DNA from: Mariannaea sp. PMI_226
Lineage: Eukaryota; Ascomycota; Sordariomycetes; Hypocreales; Nectriaceae
Length of the DNA stretch: 64,000 nucleotides
Direction of reading: 5' to 3'
NCBI GenBank assembly: GCA_024336345.1
Contig: JANFOG010000015.1
Span: 372,001 to 436,000 of the forward strand
Shown here: positions 25,169 through 37,941 of the stretch, one piece after another
Layout: every line of letters starts with the position of its first letter
Position numbering within the stretch: the stretch's first letter is position 1
Translations under genes and position numbers: made by a program
Notes under the pieces: model-generated
The model's input: the letters and a program-made list of their open reading frames with translations, nothing else
Told to the model about the DNA's origin: nothing
The model's database searches: none

Positions 25169-25916
25169 GTGGCGCTGCTCTGTTTATTTGTGTAAGTGGT
25201 ATTTGGATCGATAGATGAGACTGTAAGAGGCAATAAATTGGACAAAAATTCATCAAGCAGTATCATATAATACGATCCTCGAAACTGTGAGTCGAGATGT
25301 TGCGCCTCTTAATAAAACTATGCAAACATTGCTCCTCACGTTTTAAAGGCGAGTTTGGCAAGTCATCAGAAATGAATCCCGCTGAAAGTTGCCCTCTTAA
25401 TGATAACTTAGTAAGGATATCATTTGTGTAGTAGTGTGTGTGTGTAAGCACTTGAGTGCCACACTGTGTCATAACACTGGATTTACTGCATGATGACGAA
25501 ATGCCCACTCGCACATAATGTATCCCTCAGTCGTGCGAAAGAGATTCGGATAGCTAGTTGTCAGTATATATTTTCTATGATTATTAAAATTCATCTGAAC
25601 TACCTCCCTACACCATCTGCTGATTGAATAAAATAAACTCAACGACTTGCCCCGGATCCGGATTGGTGGTGTGGTGGTGCAGACTCACCTGGTGTGGGAG
25701 AAACGGGCATGATTTCTAAGCAGATTTTTGGAGATAAAAAGAGCAATCTCCGCAGCTTAAGCCATGGTGTCATCAATTGTGCGTCGTACATAACGTGGGC
25801 TTGTTGTCGTACTGTTTGTTAATAACTCATCACATTCCCGACATCGTATCTCCAAGCAGGAGATCAGACAAACACCTTAAAACATTCCGTGTTAAAATTC
25901 TATCGCATTAATCGCA
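25169..25916. other. intergenic, no gene seen
   Basis: No supported coding region; a short TG-rich run (about 25433-25445) is the only feature noticed. Confidence 0.5.
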
Positions 25917-26844
25917 ATGCCTCTACGAGGTGCCAAAGGTTCACCGTGAGTAATGTTCAAGCGTTTCTGTTTGATATAAATCATCAATCAAGAACTGATA
26001 AATCAAATAGACTTGCCGACTTGGTCCGCCATCTCGCCCAGAACGGGCCTCGAAAGACGCATAACACGTCGAGGAGAGTGCGCGCCGTCTACAATCACAC
26101 CTACATCGTGGACACGACAAAGGCGGTTCAGGTCTGGGAGCATGACGGTTTCCCTCAGTACTATATCCCGGCTAGCGAGCTGCGAGACTGCAAGCTCCAA
26201 GATAAAGAGCCTGTTGAAGTAGATGGGGCTGTCGTTGGAGCTGTTGTGGAATTGACCGTCCCCGCCAAGGACAAGATACCGGAAGCCAAGACAGACCGGG
26301 TGATTCGCTTTGCAGAGGATGGCAGTGTGGGAGGAGGAGCCTTGAAGGGGCTGGTTAGACTCGAATTTGGCGCCATGGGTTGGTCTCATTCTATTTCGAT
26401 GCAATATTTGGAAGTAAACTGACAATCAATGCAGATCAATGGCTGGAGGAGGACACTCCAATTTACGTTCACCCCAAGGATCCATTTAAGAGAATCGATA
26501 TTCTTCCTTCGTCACGAAGTATTGAGGTCCGAGTTGCGGGCCAGACAGTCGCAAAGTCGGTTTGGTCGATGCACCTTTTGGAGACGGGATTGCGAACACG
26601 CTACTATCTCCCGCTGGCCGCTGTGGACCAAAGCGTGCTCAGAAAGAGTGACTTGATGACCAAATGCCCATACAAGGGAGAGGCGGAATACTACAATGTT
26701 GTGGTTGGAGGAGAGGAGTATGAGAATCTTGTGTGGTATTACCGGACGCCCATTCACGAGAGTGCGGCTATTGCAGGGCTGGTGTGCTTCTACAATGAAA
26801 AGGTTGATATATTAGTCGATGGAGAACTTTTGGCTAGATCTTAG
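25917..26844 (+). CDS. DUF427 domain protein
   Basis: Three exons: 25917-25945, 26011-26378 and 26435-26844, giving 268 residues. The introns begin GTGAGT and GTTGGT and end AATAG and TGCAG. The 29-nt first exon (MPLRGAKGS) is joined in phase to PLADLVRHL. There are two DUF427 halves: the first around VRAVYNHTYIVDTTKAVQVW, the second with VHPKDPFKRIDILPSSR, ETGLRTRYYLP, a TKCPYKGEAEYYNV core and WYYRTPIHE. The junction over intron 2 gives GAMDQWLEEDTPIYVHPKDP, as in family members. DUF427 proteins are common in bacteria and fungi and their biochemical role is not established. No transmembrane segment or signal is seen. Confidence 0.88.
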
Positions 26845-27646
26845 ATATTTTCATATCGAATATTTTCAATTGATATTTTGACGAAAACTATTATGGCTTG
26901 CATGCAAGAATTGACATGAGAGCTAGCTGTAGGTCACAATTAGACAGACCGTTGATGCCGTCACATGTAATTGATGAGCAGCCAATTATTCATATTTTCT
27001 TATTGGAAAACTGTGTCTTTTTTTTTATAATATTTTAAAACAAACAAACAATCAATCAATGGGATTGTTGTTGAACAATGTGAGACTTTCTGTACATGAC
27101 TGGAATGCCCATAGTTCATCGCGCAGGCCCCCAACACCCGGCGAGTACGCCCAAAACTTATCCGATAATAGTCGCATCCGATCTTGGTGAACGGATTAAT
27201 AAAATGCAACCTGTTGCGATGGAAGCAAGATGAAAGCTGGCTGAATAATTTATCTTTTGACTTAATCAGATATAACGGCATTTTTTGATCAACTAAGCCA
27301 AGCTAGAATAGTTCAGCCACTGGATTGCTTATCCACCGCACGCTGCTTATTCACAGCATCAGCTCATGGTGAGGCCGAAACTCTTCCACGGCGATCAGTA
27401 ATCAGTAAATCATTCCTTTGAAACGCCACGGAATTCGAAACCCAGCCCAATTGATAAGTTACATGCTAGCGATACTTAAATATGCCAGGAACTCTGACGT
27501 ATTGATCCCAGCTGCTCCTCATCACAGGTCATTCAATCGTCTATTTTACCCTTCTTTAAACCATTATCGGTACCATTACTATTTATTATTATTATTATTA
27601 TAACTACTCTTTTCTTCCATCACATCTGCCAACCAATAATCCCATC
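26845..27646. other. intergenic, no gene seen
   Basis: AT-rich; a short TTA run (about 27583-27602) lies just before the reductase leader. No coding region supported. Confidence 0.5.
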
Positions 27647-28698
27647 ATGTCCCCCTCAGTTCTCATCATTGGTGCTGGCGGAGCCTTCGGACAACCTCTT
27701 GTTCAAGAATTCATCAAGCAGCGTGCTCAATTTTCCAAGGTCGGCATCTTGGCTGATCCGAAAAAGGCAGCAAAATTCTCCGACGCAGCAGGTCAGGGTA
27801 TCGAAATTGTTTTGGGCTCATTTCTCGACCCCCAGTCATATAAAGGTACGTCATGGTAGTCGCCCAACCAAGCTTGGTCGGCCAGCATCAAGGTAGCGAG
27901 AAACCAAATTCACTAACAGAATCGAACAGGTTATGATGTCGTCATATCGCTGGCGGGCAATGCTATCATGCGACTGCAACCAGCCATGATTGAATCAGCT
28001 ATCGCAGGAGGTGTTACACACTTCTACCCGTCCGAGTTTGGCTCAGACGTAGCACAAGACAGTCTCCGTGATTTCCGCTACTTTCGTGATAAGCGAGTCA
28101 CTCGCGATCACCTCGCAGCAAAGGCAAAGCATCATCCAGACTTTAAGTACACTCTGATGCTCACTGGCATCTTCACAGAGTGGGCGGCAGACCCCTTCTA
28201 TGGTGTTGACCTCCAGGCGCATACGGTGAATACATATGGGCATCCCGATGCGGAGATGTCTGTGACGTCCATTCCTGAGTAAGGACTGCCCTTGTCACTA
28301 CCCTTGGAGCAGATCTGGCTGACATTTTTCTCTCTCTCTCTCTCTCAAGCATTGCACGGTATACAGTCGAGTCGGTTCTGCTACCACTAGAGCCCGGTTC
28401 CCAACGCCGCGACATCCGAGTAACTGGCGACCGCACGACCTGGGGACAACTCATCAAGGACCTAGGACAGGCGCAGGGGGTGGAGTACCAGTCTTCCTAC
28501 CTGGATCCGGCCGATGCCGCAGTAAAGCAAGAAGAGGCACGAAAGCGTGGGGATGAAGAGGCTGAACTGATGTGGTCAGTCAAGCCACTGGCAGCCAGCG
28601 GGAATGGTATTGTACCCGGGAAACTGGATAATGACCGGTTCTCATTTAGACCAGAGTCGGCGAGGGAGACATTTCAGCGCATTTACGGCAAGCAATAG
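27647..28698 (+). CDS. NmrA/isoflavone-reductase-like NAD(P)-binding protein
   Basis: Three exons: 27647-27845, 27930-28278 and 28350-28698, giving 298 residues. Intron 1 has GTACGT...AACAG. Intron 2 has GTAAGG and a long CT tract before CAAG. The Rossmann signature is VLIIGAGGAFGQPL near the N-terminus, followed by an AGNAIM strand and THFYPSEFGSDV, the typical stretch of atypical SDRs of the NmrA/isoflavone reductase group. Members either reduce aromatic substrates or act as redox-sensing regulators like NmrA. Lys in the FYPSEFG..K region cannot be assigned confidently, so catalysis is uncertain. Both introns preserve phase and the stop is followed by an AT-rich 3' region. Confidence 0.88.
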
Positions 28699-29690
28699 GA
28701 TTGTAGAGGTGTTGGGCACTTAAAGGACGGCGTTTGGGGGAAATATGATGCTACTGTAACTTAAACTTATAGGAGGGATAAATAAAAACCAAAGAAATGT
28801 TCAAAGAGCCCTAAAATTCACCAAGTAGCTAGCTACACATGGAGTTATTGTGAAGGATGCCGGCTGCAGCTGAGGAGCTGTCCAATGTCCGTTCGCCGCG
28901 TTTTGAGCAGCAACCATCATCACACGACCATGCCGAACCAAATCCAACCTAAGCATAAAATATGATGTTTGCGTCTTGTTTCGCCTTCTCCACTGGTCAA
29001 ATAACTTCCAAGCTTGCCTAAGTGAAAACCACGCGTCAATTTGAATAACCATCACGCCGCTGCACCATCAGCATGTCAAGTCACTTTGACTGGAAGACTG
29101 GAGGGCCTGATTTGCAGCTATCGGGGAGCAGCTAAGCCAATCCAATGATTGGGATTTTCGTATTCTTTACGAGTGGCGATGAAATCGCCAGATCATAGCT
29201 CTCAACAGCAATGTGATTCAGCCCCAAGAGATCATCCGTTGAAAATGGTCTGTCCCAAAAGGATTTAAGCTTAATCACCCAAGCGATCCAAGGACGGTGA
29301 CGTATGAGCCCAAAGGGTTGGGAGAAAATATGCCGTGCCAAGGCTGAAGACTACAGCTTGGTCATGCGAGTGGCGTCGATTTGATACGACTGTAGCACCC
29401 AAACATCTGTTCTGCCGCAAGGTGGCGCTCGACGCTATTTGAGCTGAACACCCCCTATACTGGTCTAGACACGGGTTGTCAGACCACAAGAAAGATGTCA
29501 TGAATTTATTGCTTAATGCTTATATGTCATTGCAATGGTAATTAGGTGTTGATGATTTATCATATTGCTAGTATATAAACACAAGAGGCTCACACTGGCT
29601 GATGTTCTTGGTGATAACTTCATACTCTTCAATACTACCTAAAATATTTTGCTGGGCCTTTAAGTGGGAACAAAAATCTTTATAATCTCG
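28699..29690. other. intergenic, possible missing upstream exon
   Basis: No supported gene. The next protein lacks a signal peptide although its composition suggests the secretory route, so a short upstream exon might lie near 29600; I could not build one with good splice sites. Confidence 0.4.
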
Positions 29691-31457
29691 ATGAAGATGG
29701 AAGCGACTATCAAGGGAACATTTACGCCCTGCGATCCGGCTGAAGGGCCTGGGAAGCGCTTCGGACTGACATACACCTGCTCCGGGACACAATGCTTGGA
29801 TCTCGACGGGTTTATGGGTGCCAACTGCAAGAAAGATGGCACAGACTGGTCTTGTACTAACGGCGTGGAATGCTCCAGTGCAACTCATCTACAATCGGAA
29901 TTCGAGTACGACCTCCAAGGCTTGCAAATCATCTCCTTTAGTCGACTGTACTCACTCAACGACTGCAAATTTTCGCTCGTGGGTGACGAGAAGGCGGCTA
30001 GCATCCCGGAAGATCTCGACACATGTTCTGCCGGATCATCAGATGCAAAATCTACCGCCACCGAGTCGTCAAAGGTATGCTAGCCTACTAGAGAGAACTA
30101 CACTTGTAAGGTTAGGGGAGACACGGGCGGAGAGACTGACATAGATTAGACTGCAACAGAAACCGATTCCTCTGGTGATGGCAGCAATACGTTTCCGCCT
30201 GGTTCTTCAACCGTGTACTCATTCATACCTGGAACCGGGACAGAAACCAGCTTACCGAGCAATACAAACTTCGTCTCTGGCTCCTCAGCTCCGACCCTTA
30301 TCCCCTCTACAAAGCTTTTTGTATTTTATGCCATGTTCTGGCTGATGGGCTTTATGATGGAAGCCGTCAACGCAGCCGACTCGGCCAGTCTCCAGGAAAA
30401 GAGATTTTACATCGACACTCACCTTCCTGGTCTCTTACAACGTAGCACGGCATCCGAGGCTGAGGAAGAGCTCATGGAAATTGAAGAGCTTTTCGCAGAC
30501 TATTTCTTAGGAAAAGGTGGTGACCTTTTGACCGGTGAAGACTGGATTCCCGACTCGTTTATGGATGCAATTCTCGAGGCAGGGTGTGGGTTCCTCGTCG
30601 GCGAGGCATCCAAGCCTGTGGTGGATGCAATTGTTGCGGCCATCGGAGCGCCATTTATCGAAGACTGTGTATTAAGTGTGAATTCGCTTGTCCTAGTTCT
30701 AGCCCCTGAGCTCTTGGTACCTGCTCTCATTGGCGGAGGGCTTCTCTGCGACTATCTTCTTGAAAAGTTTGTCAACGCTGCGCTGCATACTGATGCACTT
30801 GAGGAGCTTCTCTGCGGGCCTCTGTCGGAAGACGAATCCTCGACATCGACCATCACTAAAGCTACCGCTACTGAGACTTTTGCAAGCGAAACCACTTCAG
30901 ACACTTCAGTCATTGTCGAAACAGAGACGGAAACCACCGTCACGGAACAGCCTACCGATTCCTCAACCGTCACATCGGATACTGTAACGAGAGAAACGAC
31001 GACCCTCCCCACTGGTTCAGACCATACGCAGCCTAGTGCTACGGAAACGCATACCAGATCCCCTGCCAAGCCCTCACTCCATCTGAGTGGCTGGACCTTT
31101 GACCTACCAGACTTACTCTGGTGGGAGAATGACATTTCCACCACTTTGGACGATGCCAGCCTTTTCCTCGACGTTGATGGAGTTAAAACGGTCAACACCA
31201 AATGTGTGGCCGGAGATGACTTTTCCCTTGCTGGAGACCCCATAACCGCCGATAAAGGCGATATTTATGTTTTCGAGACCAAGGGGGAGCCCGACCCTGA
31301 TACCTGCTGTCTGGCGATCTACTCTAATTCGAATTGCAAGGAGGTTACTGGACAGGTTTCCAAGACATGCGACGTGGTTGACTCGAAGCCGCTGCCTATT
31401 GATGTGCGTTCATGGAAGATATATGGGTGCCAGGGAATATGGACAGGAGAACCATAA
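29691..31457 (+). CDS. unknown S/T-rich protein with internal hydrophobic segment
   Basis: Not recognised. Exon 1 is 29691-30074 and exon 2 is 30150-31457, about 563 residues; the intron has GTATGC and GATTAG and keeps phase. Residues 1-128 are cysteine-containing (PCDPAEGPGKRFGL, CSGTQC), followed by a Ser/Thr-rich linker. A hydrophobic segment (LFVFYAMFWLMGFMMEAVNA) sits near residue 190, then helical and Cys-bearing stretches, a 70-residue Thr/Ser/Glu linker (ATETFASETTSDTS) and a C-terminal Cys-containing domain ending GCQGIWTGEP. The hydrophobic segment resembles a signal peptide ending in A-x-A, so this may really be two genes or one type II membrane protein. The start is uncertain. Confidence 0.55.
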
Positions 31458-31853
31458 ATGTTGAAATTGTTACAAAGGAGACAAATTGATGCTTGACTGC
31501 TGCTGCTTAGCGAGTCCAGTAGTTGTGAATATATGCTTATGAGATTCTAAAATGATCTTCTATCATCTATATTATATATGTTAAATAAAGTTGCGGAGAT
31601 GCAAGCTTGTTCTTCCAAACAGGTAGGTATCTGGCAAAGGGAATTGTTGGAAATCTGGATGGCCAGTGTAGTTCTGTTGCTTTCTCCGTGTTATTGTTGT
31701 TGTGTTTAATAAGGGACACCCTCAACCCTTACTTCAAAGCTCTCTTCATTACGCTTTTAACATTTTATAACATGAAACTAGCCTCTATACATTTTTTACC
31801 ATTTATGAGATTCAACTATATTCAAAAATGTACCGAGTGAAAATGAAGAACCT
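31458..31853. other. convergent 3' region
   Basis: AT-rich space between two convergent genes (the S/T-rich protein and the NLR). No coding region seen. Confidence 0.6.
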
Positions 31854-34800
31854 CTAAAGGCTTCCTTCATTTTCGCTACCAGAGGTATTGAACTTGAACT
31901 CAGCTAAGAACAAGTGAGGTTCCCTTCCTTTGCCTTGTTCACGAATAAAAACGCTCCGTAAACAATTTGACTTGGTCATCCGCATATCTAGGATATGAAC
32001 ATGATCTTTAGCTAAACTTTCTTGCAAATTTGGTAGATATTCTGCTATTTGACTCATGCAGTCAAGACGTTCTAACGCAGATTCGGAGTTCGCCATGTTG
32101 GCCGTGTTAGAAAGTATTTGAGAGTCAGCAATGCTGAGTATACTGTTTTGCAAGTCTAGCGTTTCCTGAAAGCTCCTCATGTCCTTATTGAACTTGCGCA
32201 CTGATTCTAGCACAAACTCCAGAATTCTTATGTTGTTGAGCGTCTGTTGGCATATCTGTTGTCCCTCTTCATACTTCCCCTGGTGGAAAAGAACAATCAC
32301 GAGGCTAAATACTTCGGAAATTGTTGTGGGATGCTCCATGCCCAGCATCGTTAGTCTTAACCCTAGTGTTTGCTTGAGCAGCCGTTCTGCCTCTTCAAGC
32401 TGCCATAGGTCGTGAAGCACAGCTGAGAGACGGCTCATGCTGTCAAGTGTATCAGGATGTTCTCTTCCAAGAATACTTTCCCTCAGTCTCGCAGCCTTTC
32501 TAAACATTGTCTCTGCTTCTTCGTCATGGTATAGCTTATAGTACCCTTCGGCCACAGTATGTAAAAGCCCGGACCGAGCTTTCTCGTCACTACACCCCTC
32601 TTCTGCAGATTCCAAAACACTCAGTGCGTGCGGCATGTACCTCACCCACAAGCGTAGATTCTCATGATCGAGTTCTGGAAACAATTGGTTGAATCTTTGA
32701 ATCAAGCGCGTGCGGCTCGCCTGTGCCTGTTCTTGCCCATCAACCCAGCTCCGTATTGCCAATCGTACAAGTCGGTGTATACCGAAATAGTTTTGGTCTT
32801 CCATTTCTGTGATGAATGCGTATGCCTTGAGCTTAGCAACTGCTTCATCCGCCTCGAGAATATTCTTCGCTGGCGGCAGTAGAGCAATGGGAATGTCTTT
32901 CTCGGCTAGGAAACACAGAAACCTCAAGTACTCGCTGGCTCGTGGACTATCCCGCGAAATTTGCTCAAATGAAACAAGCAGAGTTGTCGCAATCGGGTTC
33001 TTTGTACCCTTGTCTCGGCAAAGGTCCTCAAATTCTCTGCTGAGCAAATCAATACTAGTCTTCTCGCTTGATTGACAATATGCGAGATAATTGGTGGTTG
33101 TGGTTCCAGTTTCGGCCATATATGCAGACGCTTGCTTGATAGCTAGAGGAAGATCGCAAAGGAAGTCGAGCAAGCTGGTTGTACTTTGCACATCCTGTGT
33201 TTGACCCACTGTTAATCCTGACTGCAGCATCTCGGTAGCCTCTTCCCTGCTCATATTTCCTACCGAGATGATACCGCTCTGGGGAATGTCTAATCGTACC
33301 GCAGCTTCATGCGTTCGCGTCGTGAAGAGAATAGAACCACTCCTACTAAATGGGAGATACTGAGAAAGCCTGGCTGCTGGCCCAAACAGGAGCTCTAGGT
33401 CATCAGCGTTATCGACAATCATGAGCCACCTGCCTGAATCTTTGCAGCTTAGAGCCGCCCTCACAAGGGTTTTGACGTCCGCCCCGTCCTCATCGATCCC
33501 TGGTACTTCCAGTAGTCTGCCTATCTCATGGTAAGCATTGTCAAAGGCGGTAACATCGATGGCGGGGACCCAGAAGACGGAGCAGTCCGGGATCTGGTGG
33601 TGGGTGTGGAAGGCAGCCTCTATGGCGATTCGGGTCTTGCCAACCCCGCCAAGGCCATCTAGGGCAGTTCTCTGGCAATCGTCTTCCTGGGCGAGAGGCG
33701 AGATTCTGGGGAGTAGTTGAGATAGTATCTGCTGGCGTCCTACAAAACCCTCCCTCCGCCCAAAAGGCACCATCCAACGTCCCCGCGGACTCTGTACTCT
33801 GTTTCTTTGTGCTGTTCACGCAGATTTGCTGGTAAGCTTCATATCTGATGCGGACATGATCCGAGATTGAACCCTACCGTTGTGAGTTCTCGATTCTGCC
33901 TCCAATCGCAATCGAATTACGCGTTCTGCATCACGCGTCATGATTACCAGACATTCTAAGATGGTAGTATAGCCAGGATCCTTCTGGGAGTGGAACTTGA
34001 CCATATTTCTATGGTCCGCGTGTATTACAATGGACTCCGAATTCGCTTGTCCGGGCACAACAGCTGATGCTTTGGGCACCACCTTGGAGATGTCAGGTAA
34101 ACGGCAGTCCGAGGTATGAAGAGAATGGGAGACACAAACCAATATCTTCCTTCCGAGGACTGTTGGGGTTTTGTACTCTTCATAGGCAAACTTTGTCACG
34201 AATTCACTAGCAATCAGACTATATTGTGCCGACTGTTGCTGCAACCACTCGGAGTCCATTTCCAAATGTCTGAGGATGTGGTCGTCTGCTTCCAAAAAAA
34301 GGGAAGCCACATTAGCGACAAGGCGTCCGAGCTGAACACCGTTGCCCCCATGATGGGGTGTACCCATGAATATAATGCCATATGTTGACAACTTGATAGA
34401 TCGTTGCTTGAGGAGGGCGCCTCCGCGGGCAGCATCCGAGTGTATGAGAGCCTGTCGATATTTAGCCCAACGCAAGGTGAAGTTTGGCCACGATTGCCAT
34501 ACGCTTTTCAAAATAATGCCTCCAAGGCTATGCGCTATGAAGATGATTGGTCTTTTAGAGGACTTCATTCGTTGTTAGTGCGTGCCTCCTTAAACACCAT
34601 TATGTTACGCTTCTCTGTCGAACGTACATTTGTTAATGTTCTCTTCCTGGTCAAGTCTGACACCAGGCCTAGTGCATGGTCATACAATTTTACACAACTT
34701 AATCCAGAACTCGAGTATACATTTGCATCGTAGCCCCAGGAAAGGATCCGCGCCTTGGGTAGGTCGCTGGCAAGGAGGTCACGAAGCCAGTAGACTTGAC

Positions 34801-35072
34801 CCGCCGGGGTCTTCGCGGTCCATGTCTTTTCCCGATGACCATTCAGGCCATGAATAGCGACGACACTGGAGTAACCATATGTTCATAAGGGTTTCGACGG
34901 TATTTGAAACAATAATTCACAGAGGTTTAATGGGTACTCACTCGATGACAGGGTCACAGCCTTCAGAGACGACGTCCAGACCATGTGGAGTTACTGCTGG
35001 TGTAGCGCCGGAGGATGTTCCAAAGGATTTTCTGGTGGGCCAGATTCGTCGTGTTAGTGATGACATGGGCAT
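31854..35072 (-). CDS. NLR/STAND protein: SesB-like hydrolase, NB-ARC, TPR
   Basis: Four exons: 34942-35072, 34628-34865, 33878-34562 and 31854-33811, about 1003 residues. The introns are 76, 65 and 66 nt; the last has a weak GTAGGG donor. Order: an alpha/beta hydrolase of the DUF676/SesB type (VVAIHGLNGHREKTW, AHSLGG with Ser135, GTPHHGG about 190); NB-ARC with Walker A GLGGVGKT (404-411), Walker B LMIVDNADD (481-489), a sensor SILFTTRT (about 511), DLPLAI (about 571) and IHRLV (about 696, the MHD-like site); then TPRs of the LGxEHPxTL kind at about 765-876. Fungal NLRs of this plan are thought to sense non-self and trigger an incompatibility-type response; the hydrolase head would be the effector. 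The start at 35072 is tentative, as a further 5' exon is possible. Confidence 0.85.
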
Positions 35073-36518
35073 GGCGACAACGTGGTCACACAAAGTTTCA
35101 TCCAAGACGTCTTGGTGCTTTGGCCCGTTGACCAAGGTGTTTTGCACTCTGTAGTACTGTTATAAATGTTGGTGGCGCTGCGACATATTGAGGTCAACAA
35201 GGCAAACGAAAAGGCGATATTGTGTATCATGTCACGTGTAAGGCATTGTTGCTTGAGGCTGAGTTCAGGCCCTCTGGAAGAAAAGACGGCCCGGGCACAA
35301 TGAGGCTCCTTCATAAGGAGCCTCATAATCTCATGCTTGCGGGAGTAACCGTCCAGTATTTGTAACGTGTTAATATGATCAAGGCCTTACATCAACTTCC
35401 TACGGTAGTCTGACTGTAATTTGCACCAAAGATGCGCGTCTCGTAATGGGCGTGACATTGCCACATCTAAAGAGTGGTGGCCTTCGAAAGCAACTCTTTT
35501 AGGGCTTAATATCATCAATCCATCTGGTCGGCCTTACAAGCCAAACTATTTCATGGGGTGCTCATCTCCTAGCACAAAGTGCCCAATTCAACGGCATCGA
35601 GATGGAGTACAGCTACTTACCGACTCCAAAATGAGGCACATTACGTCCGATTTGTCTTTGTCTTTGCCATGAAATCGCTCAAGACCTGAATTAAGCGGTA
35701 GCAGGTATCTATACAGAGTGGGCAGGTTTCGCTCAGTGCCATGGCGGGCAGCGATGTTTGGCAGCAGTTGGAGGAACAAAGACAGCGGAAGTACCTCAGA
35801 GCAACTTTTCTGAGTCCCTTAGTTTCATATCACCCAAGACAATACACGTGACTAACCAAATACTCGTCAATTTGTTAATTGCGAACATATGATAAAGGCA
35901 TAATAACACGTGGCGTCCTTCATACCAGCATCGGATAGATAGAAGACATTAAAAGGAGTTAAGATGCACTTCTAAGACATAATAAGCTCGATATAAAGTA
36001 CTAGTTTGTCCAGTCAGCAACTCCTCCAGTCCATCCTTCATTGTGAAACCCGCCAATAGTTGCTAGTGCCTCGTTCAAGAAATTCGTAGTATAATGTAGA
36101 TCCAACCTCGCGACATCCGACCATCGACCTTGTAAGTTAAGATTGTCACTATGAGAATATTGGAGGCGCATGAAAAAGAGGTTCAAACATGCTGCGCTGC
36201 TGCAGCTTCAGATCTTTTTCCCATATAGACCTCGGGTCATCCTGAATGTATCCACGGCGGCATGAATCTCGCTCACCAGACTCTCGCCCGCTCCCACATA
36301 TTTCTCACCAATCTAAGAAATCCGTTGATTCCGGATGAGGATAATGTTCCCCTATTATAGTCAATGCCGTCATAGGGACACAAGTCTGCCCGATTGCTCT
36401 CGAAAGATCCCATACTATAAATACAAGGAACGTAGACTAGGATTCATTCAATCAAAGTACCCAGACAACTATCAGCTTAAATCCAAGCGTAAATGTATAT
36501 ATAACCCCACTTTGTGCA
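35073..36518. other. intergenic upstream of the NLR, no gene supported
   Basis: Contains a perfect 12-bp hairpin (35300-35326) and otherwise short unsupported frames. Confidence 0.5.
35300..35326. repeat. perfect 12-bp inverted repeat
   Basis: Arms ATGAGGCTCCTT and its exact complement are separated by CAT. The RNA would fold as a stable hairpin on either strand. It lies about 230 bp upstream of the annotated NLR start. No T-run follows, so it is not an obvious Pol III terminator. Confidence 0.9.
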
Positions 36519-36797
36519 TCCCTTTAGGGGTGGTAAGGCAACATTTCCGTACCGGATCAGGGATATTCACGAATTAAAGACAGGACGCTGGACAATACTT
36601 TCATTTCCTACTAAGTTTGCCTACAATCGAAATCCCGATGATCCCCCTCAGTACATAACAGAACCTGAATTTATTCGCCACATCACATTTGCTTTTACTG
36701 TATATATGGTTTTGTGCGTACCTCTGATGTTATGGATCACCTACCAGGGTAGTGTGGTTCCGGGTACGGCCATGTTGCCTTACCACCCCTAAAGGGA
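36519..36797. mobile_element. MITE-like element, 279 bp
   Basis: Begins TCCCTTTAGGGGTGGTAAGG and ends with its inverse complement (about 25 bp perfect, then partial for several more). The right flank is TA and the left flank is CA, consistent with a TA target duplication with one later change, as in Tc1/mariner-type elements. There is no transposase frame, so it would be non-autonomous. The left half resembles sequence at 49110. Confidence 0.75.
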
Positions 36798-37941
36798 TAC
36801 AAAAGATCCGACCAGTTCTGGAAATACAGTCGTTGTTGATCTGCAAAGCCGCCTGATGAATAGGGTAAGTAATTAAGGATAAGTAGTGTCCGAACATGGT
36901 AGGTCAGGAGGAGCCTAGCGCCATTTCTAACACCACTACGGCAAACGAATGGAGGCCGAATGGAGCCCGAATGGTGGCCGAATGGCTATCTATTTCCTCA
37001 GCAAGTAGCCCTACACGACTAATACAGGCTCACTAACCACAAGCTGATAGCTCCCAAACACCTCCACGTCAACGGCCTTGGAATTTTGCAATGGTCTTCG
37101 GTACCTTCGTCCAATGGCGATGCTGCTTACGCGAATTGGCCAGCCTGATGTGTGTCGAGGCTGATGATGATATTCCTGGCTTGTTCCTGTTCAAACTCAG
37201 GTCCCCGATGGCCGCAAGCTTTGCAGCTAGCATTGGCTTCGGTCAGAGAATTAAATAGGCTTGCCGCTAAGAGACGTTCGAACCACCCATGGTGCCAAGA
37301 CGAGGTGTATGTGCCGTTATTTCCTCTGGATACCATCCTTCCTTCGATCGCCTGACCTTTATTCGATCGTTGTCTCATATCTTTCTAGAGGTTTGGTGGA
37401 CACCGTAAAGATCTTCTTCTACTATACATCTCTTTAGGAAGCTGTAAGAACGTTCTGACCCGGATATCACCGTTCGCCATCACGTGCGCTCTGCGATGAT
37501 CCGAACACTTTCTCGACCCAGCATCACATTTCAATGTATACGAGCGCCGATCAATGGATGTATCTCCTGGACAACATCTCATGTTTCCAAACCACCTAAC
37601 AGGAGGCTACGTGTGTGTGTGTGTGTGTTTGTGTGGCAGGAGATCTCGATGAAGGCCCAACGTACCTCCTAGAACCATACTCCGACATCCGACAATACGA
37701 ACTTTCCGAGATAGTTGAAAATGAATGACGTCTTGTTTTCTGAACTTCAAGGAGCATGGTCGAGTATAAATAGGGGCCTTCAAGTCAGGTTCTTTCAGTT
37801 TGAACCATCATCACTTCTGATCTAATCAGCAAAGCAAACACACAAACACACAAACACACACTTCTACAAACGCCAACACTTCATTCTACTTCATTCCCTC
37901 CTACATCTCGATCCAAACCAGTCAACCTTTTTATCATCAAG
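36798..37941. other. intergenic, contains promoter of the cysteine-rich protein
   Basis: No other gene supported. A GT run lies at about 37611-37633. A TATA box and A/C-rich leader precede 37942. Confidence 0.55.
37765..37772 (+). promoter_or_regulatory. TATA box of the secreted cysteine-rich gene
   Basis: TATAAATA lies 170 bp before the ATG and is followed by an ACACACAAACACAC-type leader (about 37838-37861). Such strong TATA boxes and CA-rich leaders are usual for highly induced fungal genes. Confidence 0.65.

Noticed and set aside
36001..36186. 61-codon minus-strand frame ending WTGGVADWTN
   Set aside because: Could be the end of a lost gene, but no upstream exon or family was identified.
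36514..36792. 92-codon frame
   Set aside because: Lies almost wholly inside the 279-bp MITE; a chance frame.
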